Part shown: in pieces, positions 31,392 through 43,329 of the stretch | How positions within the stretch are numbered: the stretch's first letter is position 1 | Layout of the letters: each line of letters begins with the position of its first letter | The notes under the pieces: generated by a model | What the model saw: only the letters and a program-made list of their open reading frames with translations | Told to the model about the DNA's origin: nothing | The model's database searches: none | NCBI GenBank assembly: GCA_022925895.1 | Contig: JAKSYS010000221.1 | Location: forward strand, 1 to 64,000 | Direction: 5' to 3' | Source of the DNA: Fragilaria crotonensis | Lineage: Eukaryota; Bacillariophyta; Fragilariophyceae; Fragilariales; Fragilariaceae | Length of the DNA stretch: 64,000 nucleotides | Position numbers and translations under genes: made by a program

Positions 31392-34300
31392 CGTCGTCGT
31401 CGTCCTGATGAATGTATGGCGATTGGGTATGGATGGCGAGACAAGCGGTGATAGATTCGTGACAAATAATCCCGTTTCGCGCGCCAGCTGCTTTGAAAAA
31501 TCTGCTGAGGTTCGGTGGAATTGTGTCGCACCATTCCCCAGAGGAAACGACCACACCGGTGACAGTCATCAGACACGATGAAAGGTTGTTGAACGAAAAA
31601 GAACGAACGAGGAACTGTTCTCTCACCTTCTTCCGACGTCATAGTGTAGTCGGCGAAGCCATAATCTCGATGTCGGAATGTCGTACATCCATAAGGGTAA
31701 AACCCTGCGAGTGTATGCAAGCTACTTGTACGGTAACACAGATCTCTTCCCGCACCTTCTACATGCAATTTATACCAAGAGGAAGCGATGCCTTTTCGGA
31801 GCTTCCGGACCTTGACTTAGTTCCAGTTCAGTCGAGGAACTTTGTACCAGTGTGTCTGGTAACGGAGGCAGTTCAACAGGGCTCCAACAATTGCCAGGTA
31901 CCGAGTTCGACGTAGAGGCCACATGCAACGTCCTGGATTTCCGAAAGTGCGACAAGTGACTCCGATCATACTTAGATATTTGAGGACATTGTGAAACGAC
32001 GAAAAATCCTTCCGATGCCAATGGTGTGACAAAAAATCACGTTCTTAAAATCGGGAGGCCGTGTATGTCCCCTAATCGAGCCGATCGAGCTTTTCTAAAT
32101 AAATGGACTCCATAAATTATATCGCAAATCAAGTTGCACATCAACTTTACCTACAGTATGGCAGGTTTCACCCTGAACCATCCTCGCGTATATCCAGGTA
32201 AGATACATACCACGATCACAAAACGCCATAGTAAATCTTCCGCGAAATTGTTCGGTCATCAGAATGATGCTGTTGCCATCATTGTATCATCATCAATCAT
32301 CACAATCACACTGGTACGCTTGTGAACAGCACTGTTGACAGTAGCTTCGTAGTGACTAACCCAGGTCTTCTGAACCTACCTATTCTTGCCAGAAGAAGCT
32401 GCTTCAGTACACGAAGAAGGTGGTATGTTACAAGCGAGTGGAACTCCAGCTCGGAGCTGTGGCATGCGGATTCTTCAAAAGTACGTTTACATCCATTCAT
32501 TCGCAAGCTCCCTGAAGCAGCAGCCCCACTGGAACTACCATCATTGAAAAAGAGTTTAACCAGAATGGAGCACAACAGGAGTGTGCAAACACTGGCTCCT
32601 GAGCTTGCAAATGAAGGTCTTTTGAGAACCGACGACATCCTAGGCTGGCCACAAGATTGAGCATGCTGTCATCATCATGATCATCATCGAGAATCACAAA
32701 CAACGCTATCAAGTATTCAGAGTACAACCGGCTGTTGTATTCCAAGAACCACTAGCTACAATATTCTTTCCATCATCAAGCAGCAGGCTTGATGTTGGCC
32801 ATGAATCTGCTAAACCCACGCCTCTCGTTGGATGATGTCCGTGATCCTGTCCTGCAAAGAATAGTGCATGCGAGAAGCAAAGCCATTGGATGATTGTGTT
32901 CTGCAGCGGAACTCTGATGCAAATTCTTTCTGTATTGTCATCAACTGTTGAATGCTGCGGATAAGTCACGGTTTATTTGTGTTTTTGAACTCTGTTTCTG
33001 GTTGCATGCGAGACAGCAGGCAATCCTCCACTATTGTTTTGAAGTGATGACAGTGATGAACAATAAGCTCTTATTGACAACATCAGCCATGGTACACTTG
33101 TCGTGGTATGATCAAGTTCGTGATGGGTTGACAATTTGGCCCTGTACGAAAGCTGTTCGCGCAATCACAAATGCCTCATCGATTGCCCACATTGTTAGTA
33201 AGTACTAAAATCCTGCTATGAATGCATTCCCAACGCAACTCACTCATGTATCCATAATATGAATTTTATTCTACAGGGGTATGTTCTCCATTAAGACAAA
33301 TGCAACATGATCTATACACGATGTAAATTATCAGCTCGAAGTCACCAGAGGCAGTATCATCATGCCAAACCGAAATGACTCCAACGGTGAAGGCAAGGAT
33401 GCAAGCAAGGATCCGACGCGTGCTTGGAGAGCATTAACGAGAGAGAGAGAGAGCGGGTACATGTGCCATTGCGATGCACGTAAATTGAAGAAGATGACAG
33501 GGGAAGCGACTTTAGTTCATAATTAGCTAGTTCAACTTGGATGCTGTAAGGTACATGAGCCGCACAACAATGAAGGCCTAAAGTAACAATTGATCGGATT
33601 GCCAGGAGATACTAGCAAGACTGTCATTGAAACTGTATAATAGGTTCTACATCCCATTGCAAGTCCAGTTGTGGAGAGGGCTAAACCAACACACAGGTTG
33701 AGAATTCAACAATCTGTATCGGCACATTGTGTTGCATCGCATGGAGGCGACAGCCCTGGCCAAAACCGTGTAAATTTGTGTGTCAGACACGGAGATAGAC
33801 TACCCAGCCTACACAGACCATTGCTTGGGAGTATTTTGAAGGCAACTGTTGGGGCTGGGTAGTTTAAAAGGAGTGCATCTGATGTAAACGACGGCATGCA
33901 ATCTCATTGCGAAACGCTTGCTTTTAGCACGACGATTTAATGCAAAGGTGACGTCATATGAGAACAAATTGCCATCTTATGTACAATATATACCATGTCC
34001 TGCGCCAGGATTCTGGGACGTGAAACCTGCCATACAAAACTCAGACTGCTCCTCTGAGGACAGAAATACCGTACATTGTACCAGTAGCCAGTATAACTCA
34101 GTACTCCCGTACACTATTGCAGGTGAATGGCCGGCTCGATTAGGGGACATACACGGGCTCCCGCCTGGTACGAAAAAAGAAGTGCCGTCCCGGCGTACTG
34201 CAATCGAGGGTTCCGGGGTATGAGAAACATCATGGCTGATAGAATTCTATCATAGAGATTTTCCAATGCTGATAGTATTATCATAGAGGTTTGCTGCTGT

Positions 34301-34464
34301 AATTAGCGATTTCCCGACGTTGCGACTCAGAACCGGTAGTTTCATGCCAAATGGGAATCTCAGATTGATTTCCCCCGTTAGATGAATACAGCAATAAGTT
34401 TACCCATGTTTCAGACCTTTCTCAAATACCAGATTTGTAGCTCTTGCTGGCTCATCCACATAGA
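31392..34464. other. Long gene-poor spacer left of copia element 2
   Basis: About 3.1 kb with no gene that I can support. It has ATCATC-rich patches (32275-32310, 32660-32690), a GA microsatellite at about 33442-33454, and a near-direct repeat around 34240-34290 (CTGATAG-ATT..TATCATAGAG twice). The open frames are short (under about 115 codons), begin mostly with non-ATG codons and show no motif. It may hold eroded transposon sequence. Confidence 0.5.
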
Positions 34465-34469
34465 CTGCC
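34465..34469. repeat. Target-site duplication (left) of copia element 2
   Basis: CTGCC directly before the left LTR, repeated at 41112-41116 directly after the right LTR. Five bases is the usual copia duplication. Confidence 0.9.
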
Positions 34470-35034
34470 TAAAGTTTTATTCGCAGTGTTTGAGACTGCA
34501 AACAAGGGCTAACGACGAATTAGTTATCGCAGGAGCGTTTGTACTCTTTGGTAGAAATTTGTTTTACTAATTGTGAGATGTATAAAACATGCAGAAAATG
34601 AAATTGGAATGACTGAATGAGAGCTCTGAAGCTGCACTTTCCTTGTTCTCTCTGTTCTCTGGTTGTTCCTTGATTGTTCTTTTGTTAGTTCTTCAGAATC
34701 CCATGGTAGAATGGTTGGTTGAAAGATACTGAATCCCAGATGAATATAATGAAATATAAAGCATGTAAAATGTAGATTTGATGATGCACCAGTTTGTGTT
34801 CTCTTGTGATGTCGGCTGGCGATTGTGCTTCCCATTTATGTGTCCGCGGAACATCCGACAATGACCGAAGAACAATGACGCAAACACTTACGAGAACGCG
34901 AACGCGAAGCGTGACTCAATCGTGCGAAAGAGAACCGAACCGTGACTCACAGAAACTTTGGTTGACGAACGGACGGAAGGAGAGGTAGAGTATGATCCAC
35001 GACGGTAGACGCCAATACTGTATCTTTTCTTTTA
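34470..35034 (-). repeat. 3' LTR of copia element 2
   Basis: 565 bp, matches 40546-41111 base for base apart from one T. Confidence 0.95.
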
Positions 35035-35079
35035 CTTGTGTATCAGATTCCTCATCACTCGCTTGACGAAGTCCTTCGA

Positions 35080-35589
35080 TTACCAACCCATCAATTGCTT
35101 GCGCAACTTGGTGTGAGTCTCTTCATTGCAGATCTTGGTGAGGATATCTGCAAGCATGTCCTCAGTTGATACAGAATGAATAGAAATAGTGCCATCTTGA
35201 ACCTTGTTCCTGAAATGATGGTATTTGGTGTTGATATGGCGCGTTCTGGGACGCATCTTCGGATTCTTGACGCTTGTAGCCAGCTCAATGGCGCCGCTGT
35301 TGTCTTCAAAAACCCGACAATGGAGCCTTGGTGTTGTCGCTGTCAATCCACATCCATGCTCTTGCATTTCTTGCACCAACTCCATCAATGGTAGCACTTC
35401 TCTTGTGGCTGTTGAAATTGCCAAATATTCACTCTCTGTTGTTGATAGAGCAATCTCAGACTGAAGCTTGGATGCCCATATGACTGGACATGAGGCATAA
35501 AGGATGACATAGCCAGTTCTTGACCTTGCTGTGTCTGGATCCCATCCTGCATTCTCTGGGTCCCAATCCCCTGTGAATGATGCATCCAC
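35080..35589 (-). pseudogene. copia element 2: RNase H segment of pol
   Basis: Open frame from about 35589 to the stop at 35080, ending pol. RNase H acidic residues are seen in MDASFTGDWD, TTESEYLAIS, VFEDNSGAIELA and DMLADILTK. The preceding RT frame ends near 35624 in a different register, so one frame change near 35600-35640 separates them. RNase H removes the RNA strand during cDNA synthesis in the particle. Confidence 0.85.
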
Positions 35590-35623
35590 ATAGACATCAA
35601 AGCTTTGATTGCTGGGGAATAGA

Positions 35624-37336
35624 TCATGCCTTTGTCCCTTGAACCAACCAGGTACCTCCCAACCACTTCAATGCCTTGCCATGTTGGAACCTTGGGTTGG
35701 ACACAAACCTTGCTCCTTGGTGGACTGCACATGAGATGTCAAGCCTTGAACACTTCTCCAGATAGTTCATCTGACCAATGACACGGCGATAATTGAAGTG
35801 ATCATCAAATGGTGGAGAATCCAGATGCCTGGTGAGAGTCTTGCTTGAAGCTCCTGTGGTTTTCTTGATTGCCACATTCTTCCCATCCAGTCTGAGCTCT
35901 TTGATGACATCATTGATGAGGTGAGGTTGAGAGAGGTTGAAGGTGGTCGCATTGACTCTGTCAATTTGAACTCCAAGAAAGTCTGAGATGTCTCCTTCCA
36001 CTGTAAGGTTAAGGCCAACTGACTTCATCTCTTGGATAATGTCCTCCAACTCTTGTTCATCTGGTCCTGCCAGAATGGAATCATCCGTGTAGAGAACAAA
36101 AACTGACTTCCCTTTGTAGAAGAGGCATTCATCAATCTCACTTGGAATGAAACCAACCTCCTTGAGCTTGTCCACCAGATGCTGGTTCCACACTCTGCCA
36201 GCTTGCTTCTGACCAAAGAGATTCTTCTTCAGCTTGAGGACATAGTCCCCCTCCACCTCAAAGCCTTTTGGGACGGCCATGTAGAGTTCACACTCCACCT
36301 CTGCTTGGGTGTAGGCCAACACAAAATCGATTTGTTTGGTGTGCCATCCATGAATCAAGGTTGTGATGAGCACCATCCTGATGGCTGCCCATGATGCCAC
36401 TGGTGAGAATGTTTCCCAGTAGTTGACACCTTCCTCTTGCTTGGATCCATCAATGTTGAGCCTTGCCTTCCACTTGTAAACTTCTCTTGTGGCAATTCTG
36501 CGCTTGCGCTTCATGGCCCACACTGCTGGAAGAATCTTGGTTCCTGGAGGGACTGATGACCTTGGGACCAACTCCCAAACTTCGTTTTCGGTGTGACTCT
36601 TGACCTCCTTCTCCATTGCCTTGATGAATTCGGCGCGATCTGGCTCCCTCATGGCCTCATGGTAGTACATCGTGTCGGGATCTGCGGAGGCGGCGAAAGC
36701 CAGCATGGGATGCTGCTCTCCCTCAATGTCCATCCACTCTTTGATAGCTTCAAAGGCCACATAATAAGGAAGCTTGTCCTCCAACTTGGCTTCAAAGTTG
36801 TGCCACACATCAAAGACCTTGGATCCTGCCTTGCTGGAAGGTTCATCAGAGACTTTTGTTGATGCAGCCCTGGGATCTTGTTGAGCCTTGGGGACCTCCT
36901 GAATTGGACAGGAAGTTCTTCCCTTGTTCTCCCTCAGAAACTGGAAGTGGTGTTTGAGATGCTTGAGCCTCTCCTCATTGACCGATTCTCCAGGTTCCAG
37001 ATCAAATTCCATGAAGGGGACATCACGTTGCAAACCTTGAGCTTGAGCTGATTGCTTGATGCCTTGAAGCCTGGAAGGTGATGAGGCCTTGAATCCACAA
37101 AGCTTCTGCCATTCTGATGGAGGTGACAGGTTGCCCAGTGACTGCCTGACTGTCTCAAACTTGGGATCAAATGTGACATGAAACTGGGGAGAGACATGGC
37201 CAGTCTTGAGGTTGAGAACAAGAGCCACACTGCGGGCATGCTGCATGGATATGCCAAGGTAGACTCCCATGCGAGCTCTGACCTCCCACTTGGGCAATTT
37301 CTGGCCAGATTGCATCTTGTTGTCGAGGACAAACAC
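35624..37336 (-). pseudogene. copia element 2: integrase end, linker and reverse transcriptase
   Basis: One open frame of about 570 codons. It begins with the integrase C-terminal block (NLKTGHVSPQFHVTFDPKF), then a charged linker, then the RT: VWELVPRSSVPPGTKILP, WKARLNIDGSKQEEG, FSPVASWAAIRM, KQIDFVLAYTQA, NLFGQKQAGRVW and the catalytic box LYTDDSIL near 36080-36096. YTDD in place of the usual YVDD keeps both catalytic Asp residues. The frame is lost at the end of RT, just before RNase H, and upstream where the integrase core is read in another frame. Confidence 0.88.
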
Positions 37337-38238
37337 AGGACATCAAAAGGTTGAAAATGATTCAGATTTGGAGTGACTTCAGACCTTGCAAACAACTCAA
37401 AGGGAGACTTGTGATCCACTCTTCCAATTGTTGGTGTAGAGTTGTGAATTTCATTGGCCACTCTGAGAGCATAAGGCCAGAGATGTGCATCAATAGCCTT
37501 AGGCCACCTGTGCTGAGCATGAATCAACATAGTTCTTGCTTGGTCTTGCAAAGTCCTGATCCTTCTTTCTGCCACAGCATTCTGAAAATGAGCATTGACT
37601 CCACAGAAAGTGATTGTCTGACCTGCTTCCTTGACAGCTGCCATGAACTTGTTCTCTGCAAACCTGCCATTGTCAGCTTGATAACTCTTGACTTGGACCT
37701 TGAACTTGGAAGCATACCTCTCAAAGGCCAGCTTTGCTTCAAGAGTTTCATCTGCATTGGTTGACTTCTGAAGGTGGATGTAGGACAAACCACTGAAGTG
37801 ATCCACAAAGATTGTTGCCACCTTGTACCTTTTCTTGGTGAGCCAACCCTTGATTTGGGCAATGAGCCCTGGAGTACTGGACTCCAACTGATCGATGCTG
37901 ATGCACTGTCCCGGCTCTGAGGCTGTTCGAAGTTTTCCACCTTGTTGACCACCCTTTGGCTTGGTTCTCCATGGTCTTCTGGTGGCCTTTCCATATAAGC
38001 AGCTGGTGCAGGTTGGAACTTGGCACTTGGCCAACTTCTTCGGGAGCAAACCGCGCTTGGCCATGCTTTGCATTTTGGCAGCCGACATGTGATTCAACTT
38101 GTGATGCCAGCGAAGGAACTCTGCAGCAGGGTTCTCATGAACGGCAGTGTCCTCTTCGTCGTCAATGACGACTGGCAAGTCGGTGCGGTCAGTAGCATCA
38201 AGGTCAAATGAGACTGGTGTATTTGGAGGATGACTCAA
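36934..38238 (-). pseudogene. copia element 2: integrase segment of pol
   Basis: The frame carries the zinc-binding domain (HKLNHMSAAKM...CQVPTCTSCLYGKA: H-H-C-C) and the catalytic core: first Asp in CISIDQLE, second Asp in SYQADNGRF, Glu in NAVAERRIRT, followed by LWPYALRVANEIHN. The useful part stops near 37350, where the register changes to the RT frame; codons beyond are shadow. The core and zinc domain are each unbroken. Confidence 0.88.
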
Positions 38239-38367
38239 TCCACCCCTTGGGATGAGGTATCTGGTGCTTCTGGTTGATGAAGAGGTTCCTGACAGTCTTC
38301 ATTTTCATCATCAGGGATGAGATGGGTTTCCATGTTAATGATTGGGTCATCCTCATCCAGTCCCACC

Positions 38368-39177
38368 TCACACATGTTGCAGAAGGTGTTGAAAGCCTTG
38401 TAGCTTGGAGCAGTATACATGGTTGCAATGTTGCCACCCCTGGTTCAACCTCACTGTTTTGGTGTGCTGTCTTTGGGCCCAGTGTAGTTGAATGCTGTCA
38501 TGGTATGTTGCACACCATGTGCCTCTTGGCAAAGGCTTGAAGTCTTGGGCAGTCTGGGCCCAATGCTGTGGAGACAACAGCTTTGAAGGTGAATCCTTGA
38601 CATAGAGCCCATGTGGAATGACAATGTCATGAGGAACTCCTGTATCATCTTCAATTGACCACTTGATAGTCCCTGAGTAGATCTCAGTAAGTGTTCCACC
38701 CAACCCCTTCAACTTTTTGTTGACCCTCTTGAGAGGAGTGATGAAGTCTTTCTTGTCATTGGAAATGCAATAGGATGCACAGTTGTCAATCCTAATAGCC
38801 TTGGAATCAGTATCAAAGCTTGCTGCTTCATCTTGGTGGGCTTGCCTTGCCTTCATTGCAATGACTGCTGTCAGGCAGTTGAGTTGGGTGGAATTCCTTT
38901 TGTATCTTGGCCCTTTGCCCTTCATCCAAGGTCTTGGTCTTGGTTGCATGCTGAAACTCCCATCATGCATCCATGACTTGACATATTCAGACACTGTGAC
39001 TGGGTGTACCTTCCAATTTCTCACCTTTCCTGAGGCCTTGCTTGAATTTGGATTGGTAACCCACACCTGAACAGATTGGACAATGGCCTCCAAGCCATGG
39101 CTGAAGAGGTAGCACACGTCTGCGCACCATCTCTGCCACCACTTGAAAATCCAAAGCCCAATGAACACGCAGTCCAT
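38368..39177 (-). pseudogene. copia element 2: protease segment with unusual D-N-C active-site triad
   Basis: The frame reads AIRIDNCASYCIS at about 38770-38808, the place of the retropepsin triad (normally D-S/T-G). Here the residues after Asp are Asn and Cys. The flap and following block (YSGTIKWSIED, IVIPHGLYV) are recognisable. The N-terminal 40 residues are hydrophobic and Trp-rich (FIGLWIFKWWQRW), in the same position as the hydrophobic Gag tail of element 1. Frame changes separate it from Gag and from integrase (a bridging segment is read at 38235-38420 in a third frame). Confidence 0.7.
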
Positions 39178-39199
39178 TGGGCGTCCCCATCATTCATCA

Positions 39200-40427
39200 T
39201 CATCGGAGATGGCTGCGCGCTTTGGCCAGTTTCATGCTAGGCTGCTTGGAGTCTTGACCCTTGTTGCCTTGATCCTTCTTGGGACCACCTTTGAAACCAA
39301 TACCCTTACAGTCAGAAGGCTTGTGTCTGGTCCACCTGTTGTGATTGGGGCACCAATGGTAGTCCTTGCCTTCAACAGTCTTGGACTGCTTCTCTCCTTC
39401 CTTGGGATGAACATGTACCCATGCTGGAAGATCCTCAACTCTGAACTTGCCTTTACCCTTGTCTTTCTTGTTTCCCTGCTTGTTGTCCTTCTTTCCTCCT
39501 CCACTGGACTTGCCACTTGCTGGATTAGGTTTCTTCTGATTGGACATGAGGGTTTTGACTTGGGATTGCAAGGCAATGATAGTTTCCTCCTCTGTAGTCT
39601 TGAGGCACCACTGCTCTGACTCTTTCCTGGTTTTGAACTTGTTGAGAGCCCAGTCCATGAGCTGTTGATACTCAACTTGGCCACCTTCTTCATAGAAGTC
39701 TTCCTTCTTCTTGATGTAGTCCACAAACTCAGCATCCTTGCAGGCCTTGTAACCTTTGAACAGATTCACCAGGAGATCTTGGGTTTGTTCACCCCTGGCA
39801 GAGAGCTTGCTGACCAATCCAAGGACATAGTCATTAAAGAGTTCAATGTCAGAATCGATATCGCGCATGGCATGATCAAGACTGGAGAGCTTGGTCGGAC
39901 ACTAGTGATGGTGGCTCTGGTATCCACATGTGAGACCATGATAATGACCTTGAGGAGGACTGGACCTGATCCTTTACCTCCAAAGATGAAGGGATGAACA
40001 TTGCCTCTGGTCCTGACCTGCTTTTGAGCAGCATCAGTCAAAGAGTTCATGAGACAATGGTACATCATGAAGGAATCTTGAGCTTCCTGGCATCCTCATG
40101 CATGTAGGTGAGGGCATGGGCTCTGACCTCCTCATAGGAGATCTCTCCATAAGACTCAATGAGATCCTTGGAATTAGCCACATTGCCTTGAATGGGAATG
40201 CTAAGAATGTTGAGCCAATCAAAGACTATGGATCTATCCCTGGTTTGATCAAGGAAGAGCTGAAGATTGTCTGACTTGCAGTCAAACTTGATGGACAAAG
40301 CCTCAGTACCAGACTTGAAGAGCTTGGCAGCAGCCTGCTCAGAGTAGTTGAGGACATCAGGATTAGCAAAGGCTGGAGCCAATGCAAAATGAGGGCTGGA
40401 GCAGCCATGGTTGACCTTGAAGCTCAA
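39200..40427 (-). pseudogene. gag: copia element 2: Gag (frame-interrupted)
   Basis: Gag is spread over three frames: N-terminal part about 40427-40065 (LNYSEQAAAKLFKSGTEAL, FDWLNILSIPIQGN), middle about 40068-39900 (MMYHCLMNSLTDAAQKQV), and C-terminal part 39868-39200 (ELFNDYVLGLVSKLSARGEQ, YQQLMDWALNKFK) with a basic Lys-rich region and a Cys/His motif YHWCPNHNRWTRHKPSDC instead of a classical zinc knuckle. Element 1 has both a knuckle and this second motif. No clear ATG opens the first frame. It would form the particle shell and bind RNA. Confidence 0.75.
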
Positions 40428-40545
40428 ATGAAGTACTTGACTTGAAATGATCCTGATTGATCAAGGAAAGCAGCACTGGGCTTGCAGGTGAGCTTGAAAG
40501 GTCAAAGAATAAAGCACTTGGCTTGTACTTAGCGCAGAGGAAGCG

Positions 40546-41111
40546 TAAAGTTTTATTCGCAGTGTTTGAGACTGCAAACAAGGGCTAACGACGAATTAGT
40601 TATCGCAGGAGCGTTTGTACTCTTTGGTAGAAATTTGTTTTACTAATTGTGAGATGTATAAAACATGCAGAAAATGAAATTGGAATGACTGAATGAGAGC
40701 TCTGAAGCTGCACTTTCCTTGTTCTCTCTGTTCTCTGGTTGTTCCTTGATTGTTCTTTTGTTAGTTCTTCAGAATCCCATGGTAGAATGGTTGGTTGAAA
40801 GATACTGAATCCCAGATGAATATAATGAAATATAAAGCATGTAAAATGTAGATTTGATGATGCACCAGTTTGTGTTCTCTTGTGATGTCGGCTGGCGATT
40901 GTGCTTCCCATTTATGTGTCCGCGGAACATCCGACAATGACCGAAGAACAATGACGCAAACACTTACGAGAACGCGAACGCGAAGCGTGACTCAATCGTG
41001 CGAAAGAGAACCGAACCGTGACTCACAGAAACTTTGGTTGACGAACGGACGGAAGGAGAGGTAGAGTATGATCCACGACGGTAGACGCCAATACTGTATC
41101 TTTTCTTTTTA
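40546..41111 (-). repeat. 5' LTR of copia element 2
   Basis: 566 bp copy of 34470-35034; contains the element's promoter by position. Confidence 0.95.
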
Positions 41112-41116
41112 CTGCC
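41112..41116. repeat. Target-site duplication (right) of copia element 2
   Basis: CTGCC, matching 34465-34469. Confidence 0.9.
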
Positions 41117-43329
41117 TTAATGCAACAGAATTTCTGCTTTTCTCAGGGATGAAGCAATGCCTAAGTTTGCAACATTGGAAGAAGGCAACCTGAATTTCTG
41201 CAACAACTAGCTAGAACTCAATTTGTCAAGTGATGGTGGCAAGAAAACTTCAAATTGAAGATGAGCACTTTGAGAAAGGGAGGGACAGTACAATGATCTA
41301 CATGCACAATTCTGTGGAGGCATTGCACAAGGCATAACACTTTCAAATCTGCCTATCACAACTCTTTTTTGAAGGTTCTAATGTGTAAACTTCCTTGATG
41401 ATCAACATTGCCATTGTTGTTTTGCAACATAATTGGATATCAAGCACAGCAATGAAAGGACATTTTACTATGAGAAAGATTTGTGGAATGAGGTTTGAGA
41501 CAACCAGGGAAGAATACATGTACTATTAGTTAGCTGAAGTGGTCATGGGTGTTGTGTGTTACAACTCATACTAGTATTAATAATAGAACAATAACAAGCC
41601 CTCCTCTGAGTGCAAGTTTCACAAGAGCTTGTTGCTGATGACGTGGCAATGAATTCCTTTTATGATTGTGATTACACATCAGCAGTGTTAAGCATCAAAA
41701 GCATGCATCATTTCATACTATTGTGCAGTATACTAGTAGGACACATATCAGGTGGCTGCTATCTTATCCGAGGTAGTGCCCACCCGTGTGGGTCGAGTAT
41801 TCCTTATCACGGATGCTGCGGCAGCACCTTAAACATTGAAGTTAAGTTTTTTTAGTAGGACACATATCAGCAGCGCTACGCATCAAAAGCATAGATCATT
41901 CCAAAGTGCACAGCATATTAGGATTTGAGATGATGAACAATTGACATATATATGGCCAGTCATGAACACAGTTCCAAAATGAACATCTATTGCTGAAGTT
42001 TTGTCCACTATCAACTAGGCTGATGCAAATGTAGTCGCTGTTATCGATGGGCAGAGTTGCCTTTTCTAAGAAATTCGAGATAAACAGTACGTCATGCATT
42101 ATCCCACTACACCAAGCAAGCAGTGTGTCCAGCCATGATAAGGAACATCATCAGGATTCTTTCTGAAGTAAGACCAGAACCAACAAGAATTGCGCTGCTT
42201 TAACTTAATGGAGGTTGTGTGATTGCTGGGCATGCATCCAGCACCTTAAAGAAATATGCTTCCCTTGCATGACACAGTGTGTACATCCATTATCATGATA
42301 TAAAAATCATTCCAAAGCAGCTTGTTGGTAGGGAGTAACCAACTAGAATAATGTTGTCAACTTCCCAAACTGTTGTTTATTAATACTATTCCTTCGCATC
42401 ATTTCTTGGTAATAGCTTCGTCGTCATTACTGCTGCTTTCTCTCATACTACAGTAGTACTACCTCTGTGATGCGCATTCCGTCTCCTATTGATTCATTTT
42501 GTTTACTATCTTTACTTTTCCCATCAAGATCAGTGGCCAACTTCATTGCCATGTTATGGAGATATATGCATCATCCTGCTTCCAATATCAGTTAAAGGAC
42601 TCGACTTCGCAATCCATCATCTATTATTAATACATAAGATGCGTACGTGTATCCAGCGAGTGGCCGGTTCTAAGTGGCATGAAAATCACAAAACCTCTTA
42701 GTCTGCGTGTGGTGACGGCGGAATGAATGTTCATAGATCTACATGGACTTGGATGTACCATATCTCTACCATGTCGAAACAGTACACACTACATTGGGCA
42801 ATCATAAAAAAAACCTTGAAATCTATTTAACGTGTCGCCGCTAAGCTTCGGAACGAAAAGCTTGCGATAGGCACGGATACATTGGGCAATCATAGGATGA
42901 TGACCACCGTATGGATGGCAACAATATCGAGAGGAAGCATTTAAGTTCCCGCGCAAATCCCCAAGAATCGCCATGAACGGACTGTCAACGACATTGCATC
43001 GACGGGGGTGTATCTAACGACACCGTGCGGGGAATTGGCGATCCTAGATGTGAGGCACAACTGCTGGGAGTGCACCGTATCTAACAGAGGATCGTAAACT
43101 CCACCCTAGATCCAGTTATTGTGGCAGCACATTAATTGAAATAAGGAATTGTACTAAAACTTCGTTGGTGCTTCGATTTCAACCGTTTTTGTGTATGTAT
43201 GTGTGCGTTTGTGATTTGGCTTTGTTCTGCATCAACATACATTACGCCACTGGAGGCGTAAGGCATTATAGAGTACTGGGAAGCATAGGAAAGGAGGAAA
43301 CGTCAAGATATCACCCATTGAAACCTTTT
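41117..43329. other. Gene-poor spacer
   Basis: About 2.2 kb with no supported gene. A partial direct repeat is visible: TAGTAGGACACATATCAG at about 41733-41750 and again at about 41854-41871, each followed within some 20 bases by GCATCAAAAGCAT-like words. TTGGGCAATCATA occurs twice (about 42796 and 42882). These suggest an old, eroded insertion. Confidence 0.45.

Larger units (their letters stand above)
34470..41111 (-). mobile_element. Ty1/copia LTR retrotransposon, element 2 (very young insertion)
   Basis: LTRs 34470-35034 and 40546-41111 are identical except for one extra T in a terminal T-run, and the flanking CTGCC duplication is perfect, so insertion was very recent. Gag, protease, integrase, RT and RNase H follow on the minus strand. 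Coding sequence is split over all three frames with at least five changes. LTR ends are TAAAG... and ...TTTTA, not the common TG...CA. It differs from element 1 in LTR length (565 versus about 405 bp), in RT box (YTDD versus YVDD) and in Gag, so it is a separate family. Confidence 0.95.

Noticed and set aside
32322-32660. 112-codon plus frame in the gene-poor spacer
   Set aside because: Starts with GTG rather than ATG, no motif; most likely chance.
34524-34988. A 103-codon minus frame and a 64-codon plus frame within the LTR, repeated identically at 40600-41064
   Set aside because: They are identical because the LTRs are copies; no protein motif, so not genes.
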